64,000 nt of DNA from CAVSNH01 sp963729275. GTDB taxonomy: Bacteria > Actinomycetota > Acidimicrobiia > Acidimicrobiales > RAAP-2. The position numbers and the translations under genes are program-made. The notes under the pieces are model-generated. The model ran no database searches. It had not been told where the DNA came from and worked only from the letters and a program-made list of their open reading frames with translations. Shown here piece by piece: positions 18,383-27,477 of this stretch; position 1 is the first letter of the stretch, and each line of letters opens with the position of its first letter. The stretch lies in contig CAVSNH010000004.1 in assembly GCA_963729275.1 (NCBI GenBank), forward strand, positions 781,799 through 845,798, read 5' to 3'.

Positions 18383-18703
18383 ATGCCGAAGTATCTGGTT
18401 GAGGTCCAGTACAGCCTCGATGGGGCCAAGGGGCTCATGGCTGAGGGCGGTTCGTCCCGGGTTGCTGCGTCGAAGACGCTCATCGAGAGCCTAGGTGGAA
18501 GCCTCGAAACCTTCTACTTCGCGTTCGGCGAGGCCGACGCCTACATCATCGCCGACATGCCCGACAACGTCTCGGCCGCGGCGGCCGCTCTGGCGGCGAG
18601 GGCTTCGGGTGGGGTCGTATCCCGGATGGTCGTACTTCTCACGCCGGAGGAAGTCGACGCCGCGACAAAGAAGCCAGGGAACTATCGACCTCCAGGAGCC
18701 TGA
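18383..18703 (+). CDS. GYD-domain protein
   Basis: 106 aa, ATG with GGGAGG 5 nt upstream. It matches the GYD family throughout: an opening MPKYLVEVQYSLDGAKGL, a central GGSLETFYFAFGEADAYII, and an ending GVVSRMVVLLTPEEVDAA. These are small alpha/beta proteins of the ferredoxin-like (dimeric alpha-beta barrel) type without a proven role. It is followed 26 nt later by a PRC-barrel-like small protein on the same strand. Confidence 0.85.
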   Translation: MPKYLVEVQYSLDGAKGLMAEGGSSRVAASKTLIESLGGSLETFYFAFGEADAYIIADMPDNVSAAAAALAARASGGVVSRMVVLLTPEEVDAATKKPGNYRPPGA

Positions 18704-18729
18704 CTCGCGCATTACGAAGGGACTTAGAC

Positions 18730-19086
18730 ATGGACGATGGCGAACCAATCTCATATTTGGCGCTGGAGACCAGTACTCCCGTGCTTACCTCCTCAGGCAC
18801 AGAGTTCGGCACTGTCGTCCACGTTTTGCAGATACCCTCATTGGACGAGTTCGACGGCATCGTCGTGGGGACGAAGCATGGTCATCGCTTTGTCGAACGC
18901 GACCAAATCTCCGACATCACCACTACCCATGTGAGTTGCAACCTGTCGAATGAACAGGCCGCTTCCCTCCCTGCACCGCACGGCCCGCCGGTTCTTCACG
19001 TCGACGCTGCCTACGATGAGGGACCGTCTCTACACGCGCGGTTCGCTCGAATGTTTCGGCGGCCGCACTGGAAGGAACTGGAGTAG
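18730..19086 (+). CDS. Small conserved actinobacterial protein (PRC-barrel-like)
   Basis: 118 aa. SGTEFGTVVHVLQIPSLDEFDGIVV and HGHRFVERDQISDITTTHV show the alternating beta pattern of PRC-barrel/DUF2171-type domains (residues 15-75), followed by a Pro-rich segment and a basic, amphipathic tail (FARMFRRPHWKELE). Similar proteins are widespread in Actinobacteria without known function. Probably co-transcribed with the GYD gene. Confidence 0.65.
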   Translation: MDDGEPISYLALETSTPVLTSSGTEFGTVVHVLQIPSLDEFDGIVVGTKHGHRFVERDQISDITTTHVSCNLSNEQAASLPAPHGPPVLHVDAAYDEGPSLHARFARMFRRPHWKELE

Positions 19087-19206
19087 GCGGTTGGCGCAAA
19101 AGGTACGGGCGAACCGACTATCTGGATGGTCTTCAGCCTGGACGTGCGCCCCGCTCGCGACGTTGTAGGGCACCCAAGCCGCTGCGGATGGACCAAGCGC
19201 ATTCGT

Positions 19207-20373
19207 CTACTTGACTCCAGTTCCTACGAGTACAGCAATGGCGGCCACCATCGAAAGGGGGGCTGCAATGACTCCGATGCGGCTGGCCCTGGCAACCGAT
19301 GGCTGTGCTCCCGCACTCCGAGCAGACCGTAGCCAGAGCATCCAGGCCAGCGAACCAGTGACGAAGAGGTTCGGACCAAGATTCAGTCCGATGAGCAGGG
19401 CGAATGGGCGCTCTGGGGTGCGGGCAGCGAGCAGTGACGCAGCCGGGAGGTTGTTGACAATCAACGAGGTGACAGCCGCCACCGCCGCTGTTCCCCACAC
19501 ATCGAGGTGCGCCAAGAGCGTGGAGGGGCCGTCCCACACCCGTCCCAGGGTTCCCATCGCTACGGCCACTCCGAACAGCAGGACAAGCAGTGGGGCGCCG
19601 AGTACCTGGACGACGTGGCGAGGTTGGTCCTTTCTCGCCGCCAGTCGGATGCCGATGGCGACAACCCCCACGACTGCCACTGGCAGGGCCGGTGAGTGCA
19701 GCGCGAGCACCAGTACCGCCGATGCGACCACGGCCAACAGGCCGAGCCCGAGCGTTGGCCGATCCACATGCGTCAGGTCGTTCTTGCTGACCCGCAGCGA
19801 GCGGCGCTCCAGGACAGCAACCACTCCGGCCGTGACCATCAGGGCAACAAGGGCAGGTGCCCACATGCGGGCGAGGAATGATGCCCCACTCAGTCGAACG
19901 TGCCCGAGGACGATCAGGTTCGTCAGGTTGGAGCCAGGAAGGAAGAGGGAACCAGCGTTGGACAGCAGTAAGCAGCCATAGAGAAGCGGAGCCTCGCCTT
20001 CTCCTCGGCTTTTCGCGGTGTAGACCAGCACCGGCGTGAGGAAGGCGACTGACGTGTCGAGGTTCAACACGGCCGTCACGACGGCGATCATCACGGTGGC
20101 ACCGGCGAACAGGACGACCCCGCTCGACGAGAGTCGAGCCAACTGGTGACCGGCGGCCGCAAACAGGCCGTCATCGTTGGCGACCAGGCCGATCAGTATC
20201 AAGCCGGTCACCAGCACGAACGGCGACCAGTTCTGCGCAGCCGCTGATCTAGCGTCCGTGGGATTCGCGACAAAAGATGCGACCAGCCCGATGAGACCAA
20301 GACCCGTCAGAAACCAGGGAACGTACTTCCGCACCGCAAGGTGGTCTTGGTGCCGATCTGACGAGCTATCCAT
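19207..20373 (-). CDS. ArsB/NhaD-superfamily anion permease
   Basis: 388 aa with about eleven transmembrane helices. Ion-transporter signatures are LNLDTSVAFLTPVLV, GSNLTNLIVLGH in the first half and IVNNLPAASLLAA with LIGLNLGPNL in the second, which are the paired re-entrant motifs of ArsB. It most likely exports arsenite or a related oxyanion by proton antiport, given the arsC, aquaporin, cadI and arsR genes to its right. It is separated from arsC by about 160 nt, so it may have its own promoter. Confidence 0.8.
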   Translation of the reverse strand: MDSSSDRHQDHLAVRKYVPWFLTGLGLIGLVASFVANPTDARSAAAQNWSPFVLVTGLILIGLVANDDGLFAAAGHQLARLSSSGVVLFAGATVMIAVVTAVLNLDTSVAFLTPVLVYTAKSRGEGEAPLLYGCLLLSNAGSLFLPGSNLTNLIVLGHVRLSGASFLARMWAPALVALMVTAGVVAVLERRSLRVSKNDLTHVDRPTLGLGLLAVVASAVLVLALHSPALPVAVVGVVAIGIRLAARKDQPRHVVQVLGAPLLVLLFGVAVAMGTLGRVWDGPSTLLAHLDVWGTAAVAAVTSLIVNNLPAASLLAARTPERPFALLIGLNLGPNLFVTGSLAWMLWLRSARSAGAQPSVARASRIGVIAAPLSMVAAIAVLVGTGVK

Positions 20374-20531
20374 TGCTCGGAGTCTGCCAGGGGCCTATTG
20401 GTTCTGACCTGACAGCCTGCAGCGGCGATACCGGGCCGCTCCCGTCGTGGTGGGGCTCTCCGCGACACCGCCCGGTATCGGCACATCCAGACTGGTCCCC
20501 CTCGATACACGAACCGACCGAGATCACCCCG

Positions 20532-20942
20532 TTACGAGGTGGGAACGAACTCCACCAGGAGCGCCTTCACCCGAGCGTCGATGTCGTCCCGGATGGGCCG
20601 CACCTCTTCGACCGACTTGCCCGCTGGGTCGGGAACTGCCCAATCGACATACCGCTTGCCGGGATAAACGGGGCAGGCATCGCCGCACCCCATGGTCACG
20701 ATCACATCGGCACGCCGCGCCATGTCGTCGGTCAGCTTCTTCGGCCGCTGCGCCGTGATGTCGATGCCGACCTCGGCCATGGCCGCCACGACCGCCGGGT
20801 CGAGTATCTCGCCTGGGCCCGACCCAGCCGAGAGGACGACCACTTGTGCGCCGCCGTAGCGGGCGAGTAGTGCAGCTGCCATTTGCGACCGACCGGCATT
20901 GTGAACGCACAAGAACAGCACCGCCGGAAGCTTCGCCGTCAT
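20532..20942 (-). CDS. arsC: Arsenate reductase, thioredoxin-coupled type
   Basis: 136 aa from ATG 20942; the long upstream extension of this frame is antisense to the aquaporin reading and is not coding. The phosphatase-like loop FLCVHNAGRSQMAAA (C-x5-R) is present, plus the second and third redox cysteines in MGCGDACPVYPGK and the DPAGK loop. The enzyme reduces arsenate to arsenite using the Cys relay and thioredoxin. It overlaps the aquaporin gene by ATGA. Confidence 0.93.
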   Translation of the reverse strand: MTAKLPAVLFLCVHNAGRSQMAAALLARYGGAQVVVLSAGSGPGEILDPAVVAAMAEVGIDITAQRPKKLTDDMARRADVIVTMGCGDACPVYPGKRYVDWAVPDPAGKSVEEVRPIRDDIDARVKALLVEFVPTS

Positions 20943-21679
20943 GCGGGAAGTCCCGAAGGCTGCTCGATCCGGTCGGCATGGGGAACGAGGATGTCCCCCG
21001 CCTCCGCGGGCGAGAGTCTCGGATAGAGGACCAGAATCATCCCGAGGGCCACCAGGCCACCCACCACCTGCGCGGCCACGAAAGTCGGCACCGACGACGG
21101 GGCGATTCCGGCGAAGGTGTTGGAGAACATGCGCCCGATCGTGATGGCGGGGTTGGCGAAGCTCGTGGATGACGTGAAGAAGTAGGCCGCGCCGATGTAA
21201 GCCCCCACCGCCGCCGGAGCGCTGCGTGAACGGCCCGAGCGGGCCAGCGAGAAGATCACGAGCAACAGCCCCAGGGTGGCGACGACCTCGGAAAGGAAGT
21301 GGGCAGGTGAAGCCCGGTGCCTGGTCGAAAGCTCGATGGCAGAGAGCGAGAACATGACGTTCGCCACCACGGCCCCCACGACGCAACCGGCCACCTGGAA
21401 CGGGAGGTAGGCGGCGGCGTCCCGCCAACGAAGGCCCCCAAAGGCGGCGTCCACGAACGACACCACCGGGTTGAAATGTCCGCCAGAAACCGGACCGAAC
21501 ATCAAGATGATGGCGACCAGTCCCGCCGCTGTAGCCGCTGCATTCTCAAAGAGTTGGAGGCCCGTGTTGCCAGGCGACAGCCGTTGGGCGGCGATGCCCG
21601 AGCCGATGACCACGGTGGCGAGGAAGGCCGAGCCGAGGAACTCAGCGATCAGCCGCCGCCAGAGCGCCGCCTCGCCCAT
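20939..21679 (-). CDS. Aquaporin-family channel of ars operon
   Basis: 246 aa, six helices. The first half-helix motif is HFNPVVSF (NPV instead of NPA), the second FANPAITIGR. Aquaporins inside ars operons are known to let arsenite or methylated arsenicals leave the cell after ArsC reduction. It lies between cadI (6-nt gap) and arsC (4-nt overlap). The unusual first NPV suggests a wider or different pore from the AqpZ-like protein at 3.3 kb. Confidence 0.88.
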   Translation of the reverse strand: MGEAALWRRLIAEFLGSAFLATVVIGSGIAAQRLSPGNTGLQLFENAAATAAGLVAIILMFGPVSGGHFNPVVSFVDAAFGGLRWRDAAAYLPFQVAGCVVGAVVANVMFSLSAIELSTRHRASPAHFLSEVVATLGLLLVIFSLARSGRSRSAPAAVGAYIGAAYFFTSSTSFANPAITIGRMFSNTFAGIAPSSVPTFVAAQVVGGLVALGMILVLYPRLSPAEAGDILVPHADRIEQPSGLPA

Positions 21680-21685
21680 GGCTCG

Positions 21686-22153
21686 TCAGCAGCAGGTGGT
21701 CGCCGTTGGGGCGACCTTGCCCTGGAGTTCGCAGCAGATGCCGCTGCCATCCCCGCACGACCCGGCCTCCGTCGGAGTGCTGGCCAGCACGGTGTAGACC
21801 TCCCAGGGTGTGGCGTCGGGGTCTTCCACCCACACCTTGTTCTGCACGGCGTAGCAGCAGGTTGTCTCGTGCTCCTCAGTGATGACCAGGCCATCGCCTG
21901 ACAGACGGCTCGTGGCTCGGACGACCTCCTCAGTGCCCTCGACCTCGACGCCCAAGTGATGGAGCGCAGCACCGATGCCGCTGCCCCGGCCTTCAGGCGT
22001 CTCGACGAGCACGAGCTTCAGGGGCGGGTCGGCGATGGCGAAGTTGGCATAGCCCGGACGGACCTTGGCCGGGGTCGATGCGAAGAGCTTGGAGTAGAAG
22101 TCGATGGCGGCGTCCAGGTTGGAGACATTTAGGGCGAGTTGCACACGGGACAC
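21686..22153 (-). CDS. cadI: CadI/ArsI-type VOC metalloenzyme (C-As lyase family)
   Basis: 155 aa from GTG 22153, with GGGAGG 5 nt upstream. It has the vicinal-oxygen-chelate fold and closely follows CadI/ArsI: SRVQLALNVSNLDAAIDFYS, PGYANFAIADPPLKLVL, HHLGVEVE, then the vicinal cysteines in TTCCYAVQNKVWVEDP and a Cys-rich tail (CCELQ, TTCC). ArsI enzymes cleave the C-As bond of methylarsenite using Fe(II), while CadI was named for cadmium induction; which applies here is open. First gene of the minus-strand ars operon. Confidence 0.88.
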   Translation of the reverse strand: MSRVQLALNVSNLDAAIDFYSKLFASTPAKVRPGYANFAIADPPLKLVLVETPEGRGSGIGAALHHLGVEVEGTEEVVRATSRLSGDGLVITEEHETTCCYAVQNKVWVEDPDATPWEVYTVLASTPTEAGSCGDGSGICCELQGKVAPTATTCC

Positions 22154-22207
22154 GGGTACCTCCCGAGTAGATTGACGGTCGTCGATGCGACCCAGTATCG
22201 TGAACGC

Positions 22208-22223
22208 ATTGACAGTTGTCAAT
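22208..22223. promoter_or_regulatory. ArsR operator (16-bp inverted repeat)
   Basis: ATTGACA-GT-TGTCAAT, perfect 7-bp arms, in the gap between divergent cadI and arsR. It matches the ATTGAC...GTCAAT form of ArsR/SmtB boxes. It overlaps the proposed arsR start codon, so arsR would be tightly autorepressed or start slightly downstream. Confidence 0.8.
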
Positions 22224-22578
22224 GGGAGTGAAGGTGGCTGTCGGCAAGAGCGCCAGCGTGACCCGAGACGAATTGTGTTGCAGCGTGCTCACTCACGAGC
22301 CGCTGTCCAAGCGTGAGGCGGAGCTGACCGCCCCGGTCTTCGCCGCCCTGAGTGATCCGGTGCGCCTGCGGCTGCTTTCCATCGTTGCGGCCGAAGGTGA
22401 GGTCTGTAGCTGCAACCTGGAGGGGCCACTGGACAAGAGCCAGCCCACCATCTCGCACCACACCCGCATCCTGGCCGAGGCCGGGCTGATCGTCGGGGAA
22501 CGCCGGGGCAAGTGGACGTGGTGGCAGATCGTGCCCGAGCGCCTGGAAGACCTCCGGCGGCTGCTCGGCGGTCGATAG
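22222..22578 (+). CDS. arsR: ArsR-family metalloregulator
   Basis: 118 aa from ATG 22222; GTG 22234 after GGGAG is an alternative start. Winged helix with PVFAALSDPVRLRLLSIVA, the metal-binding helix EVCSCNLE and recognition helix KSQPTISHHTRIL. The CSC pair, perhaps with the N-terminal ELCC, would bind As(III) and release the operator. Divergent from cadI-aqp-arsC across the 16-bp box. Confidence 0.93.
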   Translation: MGVKVAVGKSASVTRDELCCSVLTHEPLSKREAELTAPVFAALSDPVRLRLLSIVAAEGEVCSCNLEGPLDKSQPTISHHTRILAEAGLIVGERRGKWTWWQIVPERLEDLRRLLGGR

Positions 22579-22603
22579 ACCACACACACGTTTGGATCGA
22601 AGG

Positions 22604-23110
22604 ATGACCGCGAAGAGCGAGCCACCCCAGGCTCCTGAGCCGATGTCGATCCGAAGGCTCCTCGGCCTGGTCAAAATCGACTTCATCCCGAGGCATGACC
22701 AGCCAGGCTGGGGACGAGTCCTGCTCGCAACCCTCGTTTCGCTCGTCGGCTCGCTATTAGCTGACTTCGTCCTCGTCGAAATCGGCACGGCCGTGTTCCC
22801 CTCAACGAGGGGCTATGTGCACTTCCAGTTTCACGATTACGCCAGACTCACGATCATCGGCGTCCTCATCGCCTGCGCCGCTTGGCCGGTCGTCACTCGG
22901 ATCACCTCGTCACCTCGCTGGGTGTTCTTTCGCATGGCGATCCTGGTGACGCTCTTCCTCTGGCTTCCCGACCTCTACATCCTGTACAGAGGCCAGCCCG
23001 CCAAAGCGGTCGCCGTGTTGATGGTTATGCACCTTGCGATCGCGCTTGTCACTTACAACTCCATCGTTCATCTTGCCCCTATGAGGCCAAAGGCAAAATT
23101 GACGATCTGA
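22604..23110 (+). CDS. Membrane protein of unknown function
   Basis: 168 aa, four transmembrane segments (LLATLVSLVGSLLADFVLV, LTIIGVLIACAAWPVVTRI, FRMAILVTLFLWLPDLYIL, AVAVLMVMHLAIALVTYNSI) and a cytoplasmic N-terminus. The start could also be the ATG 39 nt later. The DLYILYRGQP loop between TM3 and TM4 is the most distinctive element. It is 25 nt after arsR but shows no link to arsenic. Confidence 0.6.
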   Translation: MTAKSEPPQAPEPMSIRRLLGLVKIDFIPRHDQPGWGRVLLATLVSLVGSLLADFVLVEIGTAVFPSTRGYVHFQFHDYARLTIIGVLIACAAWPVVTRITSSPRWVFFRMAILVTLFLWLPDLYILYRGQPAKAVAVLMVMHLAIALVTYNSIVHLAPMRPKAKLTI

Positions 23111-23331
23111 TCCCGTCTAAACCGTCGACTCGTGCACGTCGTTGATGTCGATCGCAGCTGCCGGAAAGGACAACTTGGGCCCGTAGCTGCCTAACCGCCG
23201 GTAGCCTCGGTCACGGGGCTCCCTCGCGGGGTCAGTGTCGGGCGTGTCCGTTGAGCGGCGTGGTAGCGCTACGAGTTAGCCGACGGCGCCGATCTCCTCT
23301 GAGAACATTCCGAGACGAGGCAGGGAACAAA

Positions 23332-24063
23332 TCAGAGCTGCGGCACCCCGGCGTCTGTCACCGGCTCGCTTGTGTGCGACCACTGGGCAATGGGCCGACC
23401 GTTGAGGCGCCACGGACCTTCACCCTCGCGAACGCGCGGCCATCCGTCGGGGGAGTCCTCCCAGCGCTCCTGCCGTCCAAACACGGTCAGGTCCAGGGCG
23501 TGGTAGCTCGTCATTAGCGCCTCTACGCCGCGCCCGGTTGTCCAGTAGGTCTCGAAGACCCGGTCGCCTTGGCGCAGGTAGCAAGAGATGATCCCGAAGC
23601 CGCGACCGTCGACAAGAGCCGGATCGGAGTCTCTCGCGGAGTACCACGGCCACGAATAGCCCATGAAATGTCGAAAGGCGGCGCCTTCGTCATATGGACC
23701 TTGGGAGAACACTGCGTAGGTGACGCCCCGAGCGTGTAGGTAATCGAGCACCTGCATGTGGCAGGTGGAGAAGGTGCAACCTTCGCACTGCTGCTCGAAC
23801 GGCTCGCCGTCATCCCACATGTGGAAGTAGGCCATGAGCATCGGGCGCCCCTCGAAGACGTCGAGCAGCGGGACCGCTCCGTGCGGTCCGGTCACGGTCA
23901 CGGGCGGGATCTCGGTCATGGGCAGTCGCCGGCGCGCCGCGGCGATCGCGTCCCCCTCGCGGGTGTGGGCCTTCTCCCGGTCCAGGAGCGCGTCACGGGC
24001 GGCACGCCACTCGAAACGATCGACGACAGCTGGCATCGCTTTGGAAGTCTCCGACTCGCTCAT
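23332..24063 (-). CDS. DUF899-family thioredoxin-like protein
   Basis: 243 aa. It has the DUF899 outline: an acidic N-terminal helix, GPHGAVPLLDVFEGRPMLMAYFHMWDDG (thioredoxin-fold strand), CEGCTFSTCHMQ with the closely spaced cysteines, AVFSQGPYDE, and the C-terminal YHALDLTVFGRQERWEDSPDGWP block. The reaction is unknown. It is a single gene, convergent with the upstream membrane protein. Confidence 0.8.
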   Translation of the reverse strand: MSESETSKAMPAVVDRFEWRAARDALLDREKAHTREGDAIAAARRRLPMTEIPPVTVTGPHGAVPLLDVFEGRPMLMAYFHMWDDGEPFEQQCEGCTFSTCHMQVLDYLHARGVTYAVFSQGPYDEGAAFRHFMGYSWPWYSARDSDPALVDGRGFGIISCYLRQGDRVFETYWTTGRGVEALMTSYHALDLTVFGRQERWEDSPDGWPRVREGEGPWRLNGRPIAQWSHTSEPVTDAGVPQL

Positions 24064-24593
24064 TTCGGTGTCGAAGCTTTCGGTATCACCCTGGTAGGAG
24101 GCATGAAGGTCCCTTCGTTGAGCACTTGTTCATCAGTGCAGACGCCTGGGCTGGATCAAAATCATCGGTCCAGCTCAGCCATCAACCGATCGTCTACCGG
24201 AACAGTTTCTGGTCTCTGGTCGGCCAGCAACAAGGCGAATCGGCCGGGCGCCGAGGGTGACGGGGAGCCCGCAAGCCCGGGCGAGGCCGCCGCTGGAGGC
24301 CAGACCGAAGGGAGGGTCACAGATCTGTGAGATCGGTGCATCAGGCCCGACGCCCAGCCACCGGTCGGAGACTCGGCGTTCTGGCGGGTATCTGTGCAGG
24401 TGTTCGCACAATGACACTGAACCGGTGCGAGTAGTTCCTGGTCAGCGCGTGGCAGTCCCAGCCGTACCGTGTTCGAACCGCGGCGTCGTGATGGATGGCC
24501 CACCTATCCAACTCAGCCGCCGAGGAGGATGAAGGCCGAGGGTCTGCGGCTGCTGGTTGCCATATATTCGAGACGCCAGGTATGGAGGTCAGG
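24064..24593. other. Intergenic with att-like repeat
   Basis: No gene recognised. It contains an approximately 75-bp sequence (24450-24525) that recurs near 56.52 kb; see the repeat entry. Confidence 0.4.
24450..24525 (+). repeat. Dispersed repeat, left copy (pairs with 56518-56590)
   Basis: Begins GCAGTCCCAGCCGTACCGTG, continues TTCGAACCGCGG, and later has ATCCAACTC...CGAGG. The 56.5-kb copy has the same order with scattered substitutions. The CAGTCCCA and GTTCGAAC words also occur in the recombinase 3'-end repeats at 35.5, 55.7 and 64.0 kb, so this may be a decayed attachment-type site. Confidence 0.55.
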
Positions 24594-25532
24594 ATGCGTG
24601 CATTCGCTGTCCGTAGTTTCGGTGAGCCTGCGTCGGTGCACGACCTGCCGGCTCCGACCGCCCATGCCGAGGTGCTCATTCGCGTGCGGTTCGCGGGAGT
24701 CAACCCGCTGGACAACAATCTCCTGGGACGGCTGACCGCGGCCTCGTCGTATCCGTTCGTAGTGGGCATTGACTTCGCCGGCGTGGCCGAGCGCGTCCCG
24801 GCCGGGGCAGATGGGCTGCGGGCCGGCGACCGCGTCTTCGGCATGGCGCGGACGCACGGTTCCTATGCCGAGTACACCGCGGTCGCCCCGGCGGCCGCCA
24901 TGGAGCCGTTGGCCCGTATCCCCGACGGCGTGGCCGACGACCAGGCCGCTGCGCTGCCCATCCCGGCGGTCACGGCGCTGCGGACCGTCGAGTTGCTCGA
25001 GGTCAGCGCTGGCCAGCACGTCGTGGTGATGGGCGCGACCGGCGGGGTCGGCGGCTACGCGGTGCAGATGGCCTGCTCCCGCGGCGCCCATGTCATCGCG
25101 ACCGTCCGCGGCGACGCCGACGAGGCGCGTCGACTCGGGGCCGAGGAGGTGTACGACAGCCAGGCCGTTGACGTGATCGATGCGCTCCGCGCCGATCATC
25201 CCGACGGCGTCGATGCCATCCTTGACCTGGTCAGCGGCCCGGACGTCATCCGCCGCGACGCCGAGGTCATCCGGCACGGAGGGCGCCTGGTCTCGACCAT
25301 CTTCGCTGCGGACGAAGGCTGGTTTGCTGAACGCCAGATCACCGCGCACAACCACGCCTCCAATGAGAATCCCCTGATATCGCCTCAAGGGCTGGCCACG
25401 GTCGCTCAGATGCTCGCCGACGGCACGATCACCGCACGTATCCGTTCCACCGTTGAACTAGCAGCCGCCGGGCAGGTGCTGGACGACCTCCGCCGAGGCG
25501 GCCTGCGCGGCAAGGCCGTCATCCGCCTCTGA
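24594..25532 (+). CDS. Zinc-free alcohol dehydrogenase / quinone oxidoreductase (MDR)
   Basis: 312 aa from ATG 24594, with GGAGG 5 nt upstream; the longer upstream frame is not needed. GroES-like N-terminal half (FAGVNPLDNNLLGR, GIDFAGVAERV, GDRVFGMAR) and Rossmann half with VVVMGATGGVGGYAVQ, the NADPH-binding motif. No structural-zinc cysteines, so it is a quinone-reductase-like MDR member. Substrate unknown. Confidence 0.88.
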   Translation: MRAFAVRSFGEPASVHDLPAPTAHAEVLIRVRFAGVNPLDNNLLGRLTAASSYPFVVGIDFAGVAERVPAGADGLRAGDRVFGMARTHGSYAEYTAVAPAAAMEPLARIPDGVADDQAAALPIPAVTALRTVELLEVSAGQHVVVMGATGGVGGYAVQMACSRGAHVIATVRGDADEARRLGAEEVYDSQAVDVIDALRADHPDGVDAILDLVSGPDVIRRDAEVIRHGGRLVSTIFAADEGWFAERQITAHNHASNENPLISPQGLATVAQMLADGTITARIRSTVELAAAGQVLDDLRRGGLRGKAVIRL

Positions 25533-25808
25533 ACCCGACCTCAGCGGCCCGGGACGGGACCATTCAGCGGGCCCGCAATCGGGGTGACTCGGGAGACCAG
25601 CCCTCGCGGCGCCTCGGGATGGCAGTTGCCCGGCCCTCTCGTCGTAGCCCGCGGGACATCCCGGGCCTCGTATCCCTGGACCGGTGGGCAGATTGGAGGC
25701 CTCTCGTCACGGGACACTCCACTTCCACCGTTCGGAGTCCACGGCTATGCGTCTGACTGCACCGGTGTGCTGGGGCCGGAGTACGGGCGATGCCGTAGCA
25801 TTCGCCGT

Positions 25809-26780
25809 GTGTACAGCGAGATCGCCAGTAACAAGCGCCGCACCGTCGTCGTCATCGTCTCGTTCTTCCTGATCTGGCTGGCCATCGGAGTCGTCGGCGG
25901 GCTTCTGTTCAAGGCCCTCTACCACCCCAGAGCCAATAACGGCTACGGACCGGCCTCGACGACCAACTACGGCTGGTCCCCGATCATCGTCGGCGTGGTG
26001 ATCTGTGCCCTTCTGGCCGTCTTGGGAATCCTCTACTCCCTCAATTCCGGAGCGGCTCTGGTGCTCCGGGTGTCTGGTGCCGTGCCCGCCGCTCCGGCCC
26101 AGTACCCGCAGCTACACAATCTGGTGGAGGCCTTGGCCATCGGTGAAGGGATCCCCAAGCCTGCCGTCTACGTGATCGACGACCCCTCGCCGAACGCCTT
26201 CGCCACTGGCGTCAGCCCAGACAAGGCAGCCATCACCTTCACTACTGGTCTGCTCGCCATGATGAACCGTGAGGAGCTCGAAGGTGTGACCGGTCATGAG
26301 ATGAGCCACATCAAGAACCATGACATCCGCCTCCTGCTAGTGGTGGGCACGATGGTCGGCCTCGCCGCCCTGCTAGCCAGCGTCCTGTGGCGGAGCGCGT
26401 TCTTTGCCGGAGGTGGGCGAGGCAGCGGCCAGGGCAACCAGCTCGCGCTGGTGATCTTCGGTGCCGGGGCGCTGCTGGCCGTCGTCGGCTTCATCTTCGG
26501 GCCCCTCATACGCCTGGCTCTCTCTCGCCGCCGCGAATCGCTGGCCGACGCCAGTGGTGTGGAACTGACCCGCAACCCGGCCGGCTTGATCAGCGCCCTC
26601 AAGAAGCTGCAGCAGAATGACAAGCCGTTCAAGAAGATGAATCACGCTACGGCGGCGATGTGCATCGACGACCCACTGCAGCATCACGAGCGCTGGTATC
26701 ACCGCCTCTACGACACCCACCCTCCCATCGCTGAGCGGATTGCCGAACTCGAGAAGATCGCCTCTGGCCAGTCCGTCTGA
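25809..26780 (+). CDS. htpX: M48-family membrane metalloprotease HtpX-like
   Basis: 323 aa from GTG 25809 (VYSEIASNKRRT...), the usual opening of HtpX proteins; the frame upstream looks non-coding. Two N-terminal transmembrane helices, zinc motif GHEMSHIKNHD, two more helices after it, and the third ligand in RRRESLADASGVELT. HtpX degrades misfolded membrane proteins from the cytoplasmic side. It is convergent with a lemA gene (25 nt between stops), a frequent neighbour pairing. Confidence 0.92.
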   Translation: MYSEIASNKRRTVVVIVSFFLIWLAIGVVGGLLFKALYHPRANNGYGPASTTNYGWSPIIVGVVICALLAVLGILYSLNSGAALVLRVSGAVPAAPAQYPQLHNLVEALAIGEGIPKPAVYVIDDPSPNAFATGVSPDKAAITFTTGLLAMMNREELEGVTGHEMSHIKNHDIRLLLVVGTMVGLAALLASVLWRSAFFAGGGRGSGQGNQLALVIFGAGALLAVVGFIFGPLIRLALSRRRESLADASGVELTRNPAGLISALKKLQQNDKPFKKMNHATAAMCIDDPLQHHERWYHRLYDTHPPIAERIAELEKIASGQSV

Positions 26781-26805
26781 TCGGTCGGCCAGCCCAGTCG
26801 GTGGA

Positions 26806-27477
26806 TCAGCCGGCTGGTGGACCCCCTTCAGGTCCGGAGGCCGGTGGTAGGCCGTCTGAACCGGTGGCAAGGGGGGGGCCCGACGCTGTGGGGCTGCCCG
26901 CGCCGGGGTCGGAACCCGGGAACGTCACCTGAGGTACGGCGCGGTCCGCCTCGTCGGTGGAGAAGAATGCCACCGCCTTGAAGTGCAGTGGCCCGGCGAT
27001 CAAATTGCGCGGGAACGACTGCAGAGCGATGTTGTAGTCACGGGCACTGGTGTTGTAGTAGCGCCGGGCGTACTCGATCTTGTCCTCGGTGGCGGTCAGG
27101 GTCTCCTGCAGCTGGAGGAAGCTCTCGACCGCCCGCAGCTGCGGGTAGTTCTCCGCCACCGCGAACAGTGAGCGCAGGGCTCCGGACAGAGCATTCTCTG
27201 CCGGTGCGATCTTGTTGGGATCGCCGGTCGCCCCCGCACTGACGGCATTGGCTCGGGCCCGGGTGACCGTCTCGAAGGTTCCCTGCTCGTGGGTGGCGTA
27301 GCCCTGCACCGTCGACACCAGGTTGGGAATGAGGTCGTGGCGGCGCTTGAGCTCGACGTCGATCTCGGACCACGCCTCCTGGGTCCGGTTGCGCTTCCTG
27401 ACGAGCCCGTTGAAGAGGCCCCACAAGCCCAGGGCCAGGAGAACGACGATGACGATGACGATGATCAGCACAACCAT
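26806..27477 (-). CDS. lemA: LemA-family membrane protein
   Basis: 223 aa. One N-terminal transmembrane helix of Val/Ile/Leu, then the LemA core: NRTQEAWSEIDVELKRRHDLIPNLV, YATHEQGTFETVTRARA, AVENYPQLRAVESFLQLQ, EDKIEYARRYYN and YNIALQSFPRNLIA. The tail of about 40 residues is Pro/Gly/Ser-rich and disordered. LemA is a periplasm-facing helical bundle of unknown function. Confidence 0.93.
   Translation of the reverse strand: MVVLIIVIVIVVLLALGLWGLFNGLVRKRNRTQEAWSEIDVELKRRHDLIPNLVSTVQGYATHEQGTFETVTRARANAVSAGATGDPNKIAPAENALSGALRSLFAVAENYPQLRAVESFLQLQETLTATEDKIEYARRYYNTSARDYNIALQSFPRNLIAGPLHFKAVAFFSTDEADRAVPQVTFPGSDPGAGSPTASGPPLATGSDGLPPASGPEGGPPAG

Noticed and set aside
20943..21428. N-terminal extension of the arsC frame
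   Set aside because: Antisense-like composition over the aquaporin gene; the arsC start at 20942 overlaps the aquaporin stop and fits the family length.
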